From Cyclina sinensis (Eukaryota > Mollusca > Bivalvia > Venerida > Veneridae): a DNA stretch of 64,000 nt. Shown one piece after another: positions 12,201-19,930 of this stretch (the first letter of the stretch is position 1; every line of letters starts with the position of its first letter). Below the pieces are notes generated by a model. That model was not told the origin of the DNA and ran no database searches. It saw only the letters and a program-made list of their open reading frames with translations. The stretch spans positions 40,607,521 to 40,671,520 of the forward strand of contig JAAONU010000002.1 of assembly GCA_012932295.1 (NCBI GenBank), read 5' to 3'. Position numbers and translations under genes: made by a program.

Positions 12201-15200
12201 CCAAACTTGGTATGCTGGTTGGTCATCACCAGTAGATGACTTTGAGGTCATTAGGTCAAAGGTCAAGATCACAGAGACTTTCATCCTTAAAAACGGTTTC
12301 CGATGTATAACTAGAGAACGCTTTGATTTAGGTTCACCAAACATACTATGCTTTTTGGACATCACCAGTAGATGACCCCTGTTAATTTTGAGGTCATTAG
12401 GTCAAAGAACAAGCTCAAAGGGACCTTCATCCTAAAAACGGTTCCCGATCAATAACTAGAGAACGCTTTCACCTAGGTTCACCAAACATGGTATGCTGGT
12501 TGGTCAGCACCAGTAAATGACTTTGAGGTGATTAGGTCAAAGGTCAAGATCACAGAGACTTTCATCCTAAAAACGGTTTCCGATCAATAACTAGAGAACG
12601 CTTTGACCTAGGTTCACCAAACTTGGTATGCTGGTTGGTCATCACCAGTAGATGACCCCTATTGATTTTGAGGTCATTAGGTGAAAGATCAAGCTCACAG
12701 GGACCTTCATCGTAAAAACGGTTTCCGATCAATTACTAGAGAACGCTTTTAACGATGTTCACCAAACTTGATATGGTGGTTGGTCATCACCAGTAGATGA
12801 CCCCTGTTGATTCTGCGGTCATTAGATCAAAGGTCAAGGCCAAGGGACTTTGATCCTAAAAATGGTTTCTGATCAATAACTAGAGAACGCTTTGGCCCAA
12901 CCACGAGCAATTATGTGCTGCTGGGGGGCATGTATGTTTTACAAACATTTCTTTTTATTTTTGTTTTTTTTTGTTTTGTTGTGTTTTTTATATTTGTTTT
13001 TGTTCTTTTTTTTGGGGGGGGGGTATAAAATATTTACATAACAAATATAGTAAGCTTAAAAGGAGTATCGTTCATGTATGTAAAGTTCGAACCAGGCAAA
13101 CCGGCCCTCGAGCGACAACAGCAGAGCTTTGTTCCAAAGATAATGCAGATACTATTTGGCTTGATCGGCCGATTCTTTTATCACTTAGCCCGCGAAAAAT
13201 CTCTGTTTTTTTTAGCAAATTGAATTTCTTGTGAGGAATTTTCATTGAGGTTTTTGTCTATAATTTTCTCAGCAAGTGTCTTAAAGGATGATGGGTGAAA
13301 AATAGAGAAGTCCACCAGTTTAAGATGTTGATATAAAAACATTAAGACATATAGTTATCTTTTTATCTAACAGATGATTTCGCATTGAAATTTGGTCTTG
13401 GTTTTGGTATTCCTATGTTTATACTGTGTGTGGTGGCCATTATTGTCCTCGGGATCTTAATACGGCAGAGGAGAAACAGGTTCCGCCTCATAAAACGGTA
13501 AGTTATTTAGCATAAGTCGCAGTGACGTACAAATCGTCCCGGAATCATCTGCTTAAATGGTGTACCTCTTTTATCTGCACTGTCTGATTTTTGTCAATTT
13601 AATGTTATAATTATGATAATGAACTATACATAAATTAATTGAGAAACAATGTACACAAATGGTTCAAAATAGAACACATAGTCAAGTATTTTACACATAA
13701 TAAAAATTACAGAACTCTTTACACAGTAAATGGATGCATAATTCTGCACAGTGAATTAATGCAACATTTTTCTAGATGATTGTGACAATTTATGCAAGTA
13801 TTAATAAATAAATCAATGTAATAAAAACTATACAGATTTCGAAAAATAGATAGCAGTTAAAAGTGGTTAGAACAGTTCACAGCAATAGTACCTAATGACA
13901 GAACAGTTCACACTTGTGCATAAAGGAACAATTCACACTAATTTATAATGATTAGACATTGCACACTAGTACATAATAATTACACAATTTACACTGGTGC
14001 GTACTGATAGAACAGTTCACATTAGTGCTTATTAATAAAAAAAAGGCAATGTTATAATTCACACTTGTGCATAATGATGAGACAATTCACACTTGTGCAT
14101 AATGATGAGACAATTCACAGTAGTGCATACAGATAGAGCAATTCACACTAGTGCATACTGATGAGACAATTCACAGTAGTGCATACTGGTAGAACAATTC
14201 ACATGTGTGCATATTGATAGAACAATGTACTCCATTGCAAAATGATATAACTATGAACAACAAAACATAACAATAAAACAATTCACACTTGCGCATAATA
14301 TCAAGACAATTTACACTAGTGTGTACCGATAGAACAATTCACACTTGTGCATATAAATAGAATAATGTACTCCATTGCATATTGATATAACTATTAACAA
14401 CAGAACATTACAATAGAACAATTAACACTTGCGCATAATGATAGAACAATAAACACTAGGGAATATGGGTAGAACATTTCCTCAGTCCATAATGATAGAA
14501 CAATGTACAACTAATGCATAATGGAAAAACAGTTCACACTATAGCATAATGGTGAGAACAGTTTACTCCAAGGCATAATGATTAAACAATTTACACTAGT
14601 ACATAGTGATACAGTTCACACTATAGCATCATGATAAAACCATTATGATAAAACATTTCATGTTAGTGGTTAATGATAGAACAATTTACACTAGCTCATA
14701 ATGATAAATCAACTTACATTAGAGCGTAATGATAAAACAATTGACACGAATGCATATTTATTAAGCAATTTAGATTAGTACAAAGTAAAAGAACAGATTA
14801 TATCAGAGCATACTGATAAAACATTTTACACTTGTTCATCATAATGAAACAATTCACACTATTGTGTAATGTTAAAACAGTTTGCACTTGCTCATAATGA
14901 TACAACAACTCACATTAGAGCATTATGATAAAACTGTTTACACTAGTGCATAACGATAAAACAACTAACAACAGTACATATTGATAGAAACAACTCACAC
15001 CAACGCATAATGATAAACCAGTTAACACTAATACATATCAAGCATTCACACAAGCGCATAATGATAGAACAGATGTGTATTATGAAAGAACAATTTACAC
15101 TAGTATTTAATGATAGAACAGTGTGAAATATTGCAAAATGAAATAACTATTTATCCAAATAATTGATTAAATAGTTTACACAGGGACGACGACGACAGAA

Positions 15201-17178
15201 GTGATTCGGTGTTTTCTAGACAAATACCTGTACGAATAGTTACGTCAGCACCTGTGGGGCCGATGTACGGACCTCCTGACATAGACGCATACGCACCTTC
15301 GGAATACAGTGACTATGATTTTTATCCAGAACGTGGTAAGTAGTTCATACCATATGCTCATCGTACTTTTTAGAATACTTTTAGTCTTCACATGTGTTTT
15401 GCCATTATATTTTGAATGATACTATATCATAAAACATTTCAGTCACAATTTTAAAGGGGGAAATTGTTGCTTCTTTTGTAAATTGTAAAAATGACATTGT
15501 TCATTGTGTAAACAATGCCTTCACATAAAGTTGTCATCAATGCTTTACTGAAAGCAGATTCCAATTAAAAATATGTAATGGTTTGATGTAATTGTTTTCT
15601 GTACAGAATAGACCTTTTTTCATTTCTTTTCAGAGGGCAAACGTGAGGGGCGTGGCTCCTGGAATTTCATGTTCAATAACTTGCGGACAGACGAAGAGGT
15701 AAATGACATTTCGATGTTTAGGCAGTTATGATCAACGTTTAAAACTTTTTAGTACATGCTAATGTGACTGAAGACTGCTTTTAATTGTCATATTGACAAC
15801 TGCTTACCTCACAATAATTATCCCCGCTAACAGTGGGTAAGGATATGGTAATGGTCTCCATCCGTGTGTTAGTCCGTTATTGACACTTAAGTTTGAATTA
15901 TAACACAAAAACGATTGACAGAAATTTGTTTAAGCATCATTACACAATGATTAAGGTCATAAAGAGGAAGTGAAATGTACAAGGGCCATAACTTTACATT
16001 GTCCTATATTCAAGTTATCTCCCTTCTGATATACTCCAAAGTTATCGAGAAAATTAATTCATATTGCCTGCAGTGAACAATGGGGCGTACAGTGTCATTA
16101 AATCATACGCGACGTGTAACCCGTTCGTCCCATCTCAAAAACTACTCGAGGTATTTTATTGGTAGTTCAAACGATGACAGAGTAAATATATCACTATATC
16201 TCCATGATATAGGTGGGGTATATTGTAATGGTTCCTTCCGTCCTTCTGTGCATCTATGCGTACCACTTTTGTTGGTAGGATTAAGCCCACAACTGTTTCA
16301 ATGGAGCAATTATACCAAACTTACAATTTTTGAAGTATACAAGGAATTCTGATTTCTAATACGTATACTTCAACTTTCGACATGTTTGAACAAAAAAAAC
16401 AAACAAACAAAAAACACAAAAAAACACACAACAACAAACAAACTATGATGCATTTCCAACAGTATTTTTGCTGATCAAACTGAGACATCTATTAAAGCGC
16501 CAGTTGGTTAACCTTTCAAACTTTAAAAAGTGACTGAAATATATTATTATTTCAACAAATAACTGGTTTTTAAAGTGGTACTGTGATTTTCGTGTACAAT
16601 TCATGATTACTATGTGGTTTTGCTCGTAACACTGTCATACATTTTCTGCACGTTTGTCCTGTTCGAAATATACAGTACAAACATGAATTTTAATATGCAC
16701 AGGCTTATTGTTTTATTTAAGCTACAAAATACATGCTAGGGCTTTCGTAAAATTTGTGTAAGGTTAATTATATCTCCTAACAAAAACTGGTCGGCAGACA
16801 CATCAGTTTTGTCTCTGTCTGTCTCTCTGTCTCAAAGCTCAACCCCTGCTACATGCATGATTGTTTTGATGAAACCTTATTGAAGTGTTCAGTGGCTAGT
16901 TAATTTGTGCATATTGTTATTTACACTATTTACATTTTTCATGTTGACTGTTGCAGAAGTTATTGGAGCTTATAGACTTTGTGGTTGGAGACATGCTTTT
17001 CTTTTTTATAACAGAAACACACACATCATTCTACTTGTCCATTAATTTACATTTTGTCTTACATTTACGTGTTTATTTCTTGTTTATACAACTGTTCTTA
17101 TGTTTATATTTTACATTTCTATCTTTTCAGTACCGCATCAAACGTCCAAATGTTAGCCTACAGGAACGGCATTATTAA
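322..17178 (+). CDS. EGF-repeat / SEA-domain single-pass membrane protein, 3' part of gene (18 exons)
   Basis: Eighteen exons join in one frame (2441 bp: 2 bp of a split first codon, 812 codons and a stop). Coding joins are 322-444, 1299-1427, 1846-1971, 2422-2685, 3319-3579, 4616-4876, 5079-5195, 6125-6403, 6816-6848, 7306-7412, 8954-9018, 9444-9601, 10049-10163, 10661-10674, 13374-13497, 15184-15335, 15634-15698, 17131-17178. Residues about 1-520 are EGF-like domains, 521-531 a Thr-rich linker, about 535-640 a SEA domain, 642-684 a Cys-rich juxtamembrane segment, about 689-712 the transmembrane helix, and the last ~100 residues the cytoplasmic tail. All borders are GT..AG. The EGF exons are all phase 1-1, typical of shuffled extracellular modules. 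The start codon and signal peptide must lie upstream of base 1. By family it is a type I cell-surface protein; ligand and function cannot be read. It resembles EGF/SEA transmembrane mucins, but no orthologue is asserted. Confidence 0.85.
445..1298 (+). other. intron, AT-rich, nothing recognised
   Basis: GT..AG intron between two EGF exons. Short open frames here lack coding character and no repeat was recognised. Confidence 0.6.
1299..1427 (+). CDS. exon: EGF-like domain
   Basis: Acceptor 'ctttcag', donor 'gtatag', phase 1-1, 43 codons. Six cysteines in EGF order ([20 protein letters not shown]). It lacks the DxDE motif at the front, so it is a non-calcium type of EGF-like domain. Confidence 0.8.
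1520..1590 (+). repeat. degenerate tRNA-derived SINE head in intron
   Basis: 'tggctcagta' resembles a pol III A box and 'atgagtttaaatcacg' a decayed B box about 33 bp later. This spacing is as in tRNA-derived SINEs, but both boxes deviate. Confidence 0.3.
1846..1971 (+). CDS. exon: EGF-like domain
   Basis: Acceptor 'aattattttag', donor 'gtaagt', phase 1-1, 42 codons. It begins (D)ILEC and contains [14 protein letters not shown], the C-terminal half typical of EGF_CA-like domains. Confidence 0.8.
2422..2685 (+). CDS. exon: laminin-type EGF plus calcium-binding EGF (module 1)
   Basis: Acceptor 'tctctatag', donor 'gtagta', phase 1-1, 88 codons. The first half has a MEGF/laminin-like cysteine pattern ([26 protein letters not shown]). 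The second half starts DIDEC and contains the cbEGF hydroxylation-type segment [11 protein letters not shown]. The exon is paralogous to 3319-3579, 4616-4876 and 6125-6403. Confidence 0.88.
3319..3579 (+). CDS. exon: laminin-type EGF plus calcium-binding EGF (module 2)
   Basis: Acceptor 'tgttttcag', donor 'gtaatt', phase 1-1, 87 codons. [26 protein letters not shown] is followed by NINEC and [10 protein letters not shown]. It has the same length and layout as the following module exon (both 261 bp), consistent with exon duplication. Confidence 0.88.
4616..4876 (+). CDS. exon: laminin-type EGF plus calcium-binding EGF (module 3)
   Basis: Acceptor 'tcttttgtag', donor 'gtacgt', phase 1-1, 87 codons. 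[26 protein letters not shown] is followed by NINEC and [10 protein letters not shown]. It is the closest in-window paralogue of module 2. Confidence 0.88.
5079..5195 (+). CDS. exon: calcium-binding EGF domain
   Basis: Acceptor 'tctttcatcag', donor 'gtaagt', phase 1-1, 39 codons. It starts (D)VDEC, has six cysteines, and contains [18 protein letters not shown], a textbook cbEGF C-terminal half. Confidence 0.88.
6125..6403 (+). CDS. exon: laminin-type EGF plus calcium-binding EGF (module 4)
   Basis: Acceptor 'cattgttttcag', donor 'gtattc', phase 1-1, 93 codons. [26 protein letters not shown] is followed by DIDEC. It is the most diverged of the four module exons and has a few extra residues in its laminin-type half. 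It is the last EGF module before the linker and SEA domain. Confidence 0.87.
6404..7305 (+). other. introns 6404-6815 and 6849-7305
   Basis: AT-rich introns on either side of the 33-bp linker exon. No repeat or additional exon was recognised. Confidence 0.5.
6816..6848 (+). CDS. exon: 33-bp Ser/Thr-rich linker
   Basis: Acceptor 'gatttcag' and donor 'gtagaa' bound a 33-bp phase 1-1 exon coding (D)[10 protein letters not shown]. The Ser/Thr content suggests an O-glycosylated spacer between the EGF array and the SEA domain. The exon is short, but the frame runs through it exactly into the next. Confidence 0.7.
7306..7412 (+). CDS. exon: N-terminal part of SEA domain
   Basis: Acceptor 'gataattttcag', donor 'gtacgt', phase 1 in and 0 out. 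It encodes [20 protein letters not shown], with the alternating hydrophobic pattern of the first SEA strand and an N-glycosylation site (NIT). Confidence 0.75.
7662..8125 (+). repeat. 'tatgcccc / gtccgtcc' dispersed repeat with two ~180-bp tandem units
   Basis: It opens with a 'tgccccaacttttgcggggg' hairpin-like end and a (GTCC/GTCCTTCC)n stretch at 7699-7745. Two diverged tandem copies of a unit follow, each starting 'gtgtcgcctgta' (about 7764 and 7926) and sharing 'actttacaggaatgttgatc'. A partial third reprise is the 'gcgctggagctagagtcac' near 8098. It lies in the intron that splits the SEA domain. Confidence 0.7.
8126..8953 (+). other. remainder of SEA intron, nothing recognised
   Basis: Unique-looking AT-rich sequence up to the acceptor at 8953. 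The antisense open frame at 8182-8397 has no recognisable domain. Confidence 0.4.
8954..9018 (+). CDS. exon: middle of SEA domain
   Basis: Acceptor 'tttaattttcag', donor 'gtgagc', phase 0 in and 2 out, 65 bp. It encodes [20 protein letters not shown] and Leu, which leads into the cleavage-motif strand in the next exon. Confidence 0.72.
9226..9264 (+). repeat. (CT)n microsatellite
   Basis: Nearly pure CT dinucleotide tract of about 38 bp with one TT interruption, inside the intron before the SEA cleavage-motif exon. Confidence 0.9.
9444..9601 (+). CDS. exon: SEA cleavage-motif strand and C-terminal part
   Basis: Acceptor 'atcactctag', donor 'gtaact', phase 2 in and 1 out. It opens with [13 protein letters not shown]. 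Gly-Ser followed by alternating aliphatic residues is the SEA self-cleavage site pattern (Gly-Ser codons at 9448-9453). The rest ([20 protein letters not shown]) is the tail of the domain. Confidence 0.82.
10049..10163 (+). CDS. exon: juxtamembrane Cys-rich segment
   Basis: Acceptor 'ttttatacag', donor 'gtaggt', phase 1 in and 2 out. Four cysteines (LLCQLY..NTCG..ADCM..PFC) look like an incomplete EGF-like stub, as often sits between SEA and TM in membrane mucins. Unspliced reading would hit TAG exactly at the exon border. Confidence 0.75.
10164..10660 (+). other. intron between Cys-rich exon and microexon
   Basis: AT-rich intron of about 500 bp with donor gtaggt and acceptor tttctttcag. No repeats seen. 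Confidence 0.5.
10661..10674 (+). CDS. 14-bp microexon
   Basis: Acceptor 'gtttctttcag' at 10650-10660 and donor 'gtaaga' at 10675 enclose only 14 bp, phase 2 in and 1 out, coding (E)PKDD(D). Without it the frame between the flanking exons fails, so its inclusion is supported by phase as well as by its splice sites. Confidence 0.65.
10838..12935 (+). repeat. tandem array of ~122-160-bp units with terminal 'atgccccc / gggggcat' ends
   Basis: About 14 full units and a partial one, each containing 'aactagagaacgctttga', 'ggttcaccaaac', 'tggttggtcatcaccag' and 'aggtcattaggtcaaaggtc'. Units come in a long form (with 'gatgacccctattgatttt') and a short form lacking it. The left edge has a hairpin (atgccccccatcg...gagagggcat) followed by 'gtcggtccgtccgtcgg'. 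The right edge ends 'gctggggggcat' near 12930. This is the shape of a non-autonomous element with a tandem-repeat core. It fills most of the 2.7-kb intron 10675-13373. Confidence 0.85.
12955..13022 (+). repeat. T-rich / poly-G low-complexity stretch
   Basis: Runs of T broken by G, then a G9-10 run at about 13013-13022, directly downstream of the tandem-array element. Confidence 0.8.
13374..13497 (+). CDS. exon: transmembrane helix
   Basis: Acceptor 'ttatctaacag', donor 'gtaagt', phase 1 in and 2 out. It encodes a hydrophobic run of about 24 residues ([22 protein letters not shown]) followed directly by the basic stop-transfer RQRRNR, giving type I topology with the C terminus inside. Confidence 0.9.
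13660..15140 (+). repeat. ~28-32-bp degenerate minisatellite in intron
   Basis: Dozens of diverged copies of a unit near 'acaattcacactagtgcataatgatag'. 'acaattcacacttgtgcata' recurs clearly around 14050-14200, and weaker copies extend both ways. It occupies almost the whole intron 13498-15183 between the TM exon and the cytoplasmic-tail exon. Confidence 0.8.
15184..15335 (+). CDS. exon: cytoplasmic tail, Tyr-rich
   Basis: Acceptor 'gtttacacag', donor 'gtaagt', phase 2 in and 1 out. It begins RDDDDRSDS and ends [15 protein letters not shown], with three closely spaced tyrosines among acidic residues, a plausible phosphorylation patch (inference). Confidence 0.82.
15634..15698 (+). CDS. exon: cytoplasmic tail
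   Basis: Acceptor 'catttcttttcag', donor 'gtaaat', phase 1 in and 0 out. It encodes (E)[21 protein letters not shown], a basic then amphipathic stretch within the tail. Confidence 0.8.
15699..17130 (+). other. last intron with fragments of dispersed 'ccgtccgt'-type repeats
   Basis: Two fragments look related to each other: about 15820-15900 ('ccccgctaacagtggg', 'ggtaatggtctccatccgtg') and about 16205-16260 ('gtggggtatattgtaatggttccttccgtcc'). An A/AAC-rich stretch lies at 16393-16443. No exon found. Confidence 0.4.
17131..17178 (+). CDS. terminal coding exon, stop TAA
   Basis: Acceptor 'tttctatcttttcag', phase 0. It encodes [15 protein letters not shown] followed by TAA at 17176-17178. The preceding exon ends in DEE, giving EEYRIKRP across the junction. 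Confidence 0.82.
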   Translation, partial: YRIKRPNVSLQERHY

Positions 17179-17540
17179 TTTGTTGTTGTTGTTGCTGCTG
17201 CTGTTGCCGTTACAGGCTCAACTTGATTTTTCACTATTTGCACTTATTTCGAAAGACTTGAATTAAACAATCAGTTTTCATTTGTTTGATTGATAAATAT
17301 ATCATATAGATAGAACACAATTTAAACATGTTTTATCTCTGTTTTGAGTGCATTTAATTTTGTTGTTATGGTTTATTTTCCGACGTAGAAGAACGAATAT
17401 CTAAATTTAAATAAAGATCAAAGTGTTAGTCTTTCGAAAGTAGAAAAAAGATTTATTTGTACAATTAAGATTACAAAAATGTGTGGTAATACTAAAACTT
17501 TTGAATTTGATTGTAAATATTAATTTGCAATAAAAGAAGA
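17179..17540 (+). other. 3' UTR of the EGF/SEA gene with polyadenylation signals
   Basis: Right after the stop is a TTG/CTG trinucleotide tract (about 17179-17213). Canonical AATAAA hexamers occur at 17410-17415 and 17529-17534; the second, followed by T-rich sequence, could mark the 3' end near 17,550. The exact cleavage point is not determined. Confidence 0.5.
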
Positions 17541-19540
17541 AAAAGCGAAATATATTTTGCCGCAGTCTTGTTTCTTCAAACTGTTGATCACATTCATCAA
17601 TAGTGAAATCTCAGAAATGTTTGAATTTTTCTTATAAATTTTTTATAAAGTGTATCTTTGTTATTTGTGTTTTAATAGATATTAAAAATATTATTTTTGA
17701 ATATTCAATCTTAACTGTTTGGGTAAGCAAAAACCTACAAATCTTAAGGGTTGGTTAAAATTATACACGTAATGATGTGCTTTAAATACCTAACAAAACT
17801 CATGTTTTTTACTACTCAATATTCTACAATTAGATGTTAACAATGCTATGGTTTTGTGTATCATTTTGAATATGAAACCATTGTTCAAACACTAATTGTG
17901 ACCTGTGATTTTAAGAGAGTTTTAGTTAATTCTTCGATAAATTATCTAAAACAGTCGGATCAATATAGAAGGAATATTTATATTTATTTTACTACATTTA
18001 TACTGTTTTGTATAAGAGAAAAAAACTTTTATTTTCAACTTTTGTCTTTTCTTGTCTTTTTCTCAGATTCCAAATGTTATTTGTCCTCCCTGTCATATTT
18101 TGTTTTGTTATCCATACCATATTTTATTTGTGATTTTCTGCCATATTCTGTTTTGTTGGTCAATGCTGTATTTTTATTGAGTTCGGCTTGACAAAGAGGA
18201 GAAAATCATTTTAACTTTACTTTAAAACATTATGTAAGCAGAATATTAATTTAGAATAAAAGAAAATCTTCTCTGTAAGTTGCAACAACTACCCAAAATT
18301 TCCATTTAACTCCAAATTGTACTAAGAAATGTGACCAGACAATTTTTTTCATAAATGACATTTGTTCTGTATATTGTTAATCAGTGACTCTGGTCCTTTG
18401 TGTTTTATGTTTGAGAATAATGGGTACTAAAATAATCTGGGATAAAAATACAACTCACGCCTTAAGGTAATAGAATACTAATAAACATTTTGTCAATCCT
18501 CATTGAATTAAGCATTTTAAGAAATATACTATCTTAGGACAAAATATAGACCATATAAGACATTTTTACCATGAGAGTTTAAAAAAATGACTAATATCCA
18601 CTTCAAACCTCATCCAACTTAATGGTTTTATAAGGTACAGAGAAACACATTTTTTTTCTTAAGACTGGTCTTAAAAACGACTGTTACTTGGTATGGAATA
18701 ATTCACATTATAAAGACCTATTGACTGCTGATAAAAAGCAAACAAAATGAAAAGCCGAAAAAAAGAACGAAGGAAATATGATTATAAACATGGCACTAAT
18801 TTACCCCACCCACTTCATTATAAGGGGAAGTTATTAACGTAAACCTCAACATAAATCTTCGGGGCTTAAAATTAGCTACAATTATTTTTATTCAAGTACT
18901 ATTTTGAACAAATAGGAAAAATATCGAATATTTTTTACGTATAGTTTTGGAGAATTAATAAATGAAATCAAAGATAACCAATTTTCATCGATTTACTTAG
19001 CCTAATTTGTCATGCTTAAAGTGTTGAACCGCTTCTATAGATTGCATATTTGTTTAGTTGTTCAACCTTATAGAAGGTGAACAACTATAAATGAAAACCT
19101 ATAAAATCGGATCAGCTTTCGAGGTTAAAAATAGTGAGACTAGGACTTACGATGTTGAAAATCTTTGTAAACAATTGAAATACAATTAAAACAAACGAAA
19201 ATGAATTTAAATTCTATAAATGTTACTGTTGTGGAAACCAAACCAATGCAAAAATGCCAAAAACTAGATAAAAAATTGGCTTTAGTGGAGTTTTAACCCA
19301 TGTCCATCAGTGGAAATGTCTCAGTCCTACACACATTAATGGCATTGAATACTACTCAGAGTGGAGGTAGGGTTTAGGAATCTAATACCATAACAGATAT
19401 TAACTATGAAACTTACTCAAGCTGTAATCACTACAAACAGTACAAGTAAATTTATAAAAAGTCAATAGTAAACTAAAATTAGTGAGTAGAATTTAGGCAA
19501 TCGGTGTTTCTTATCAACATTGACCTCAAATTAACATATT
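17541..19540. other. intergenic, AT-rich, no gene seen
   Basis: No exon-like frames or recognisable repeats apart from a short imperfect hairpin at 19057-19089. The frame at 17856-18191 is Phe/Tyr/Leu-rich and reads like AT-rich noise. Confidence 0.5.
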
Positions 19541-19544
19541 ATTA

Positions 19545-19930
19545 TCCCCCCGCCGACGTCGGCGTTGTCCGTCTGTCTGTCCGTCACAAATTTTGTTTGG
19601 AACATAAGTCAAAAAATTATGAACGTTAAATTTCATATGTGATTAGATTTGATTGAAAAGAAGTGCAATGCCTAGATACTGTAAATGTTTACTTCATAAT
19701 TCTGGAGTTATTCACCTTTGTTATTTTTTTTATTAGTCCCCTACCGGTTCACCGGGGGCAGGCTCTATGTTTAGGCTCCGTCCCTCTGTACGTCCGTCCG
19801 TCCCCAAAACTGGATCCTGCGATAATTCAAAATGTACTTGGAGTATTTTCATGAAACTTGGATAGATGGCGATATGGAGATTATCCACATCATTTTATTT
19901 TGTTCCTGCGTAGGAGGCGAAGGTTCATGC
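19545..19930 (+). repeat. two adjacent 'ccccgcc...gtccgtc' dispersed repeat fragments
   Basis: First piece: 'ccccccgccgacgtcggcgttgtccgtctgtctgtccgtcac' near 19546-19587, with a palindromic 'cgccgacgtcggcg'. Second piece: 'tagtcccctaccggttcaccgggggcagg' near 19734-19763, then 'cgtccgtccgtcccc'. Both have the hairpin-plus-GTCC layout of the element at 7662. Confidence 0.6.
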
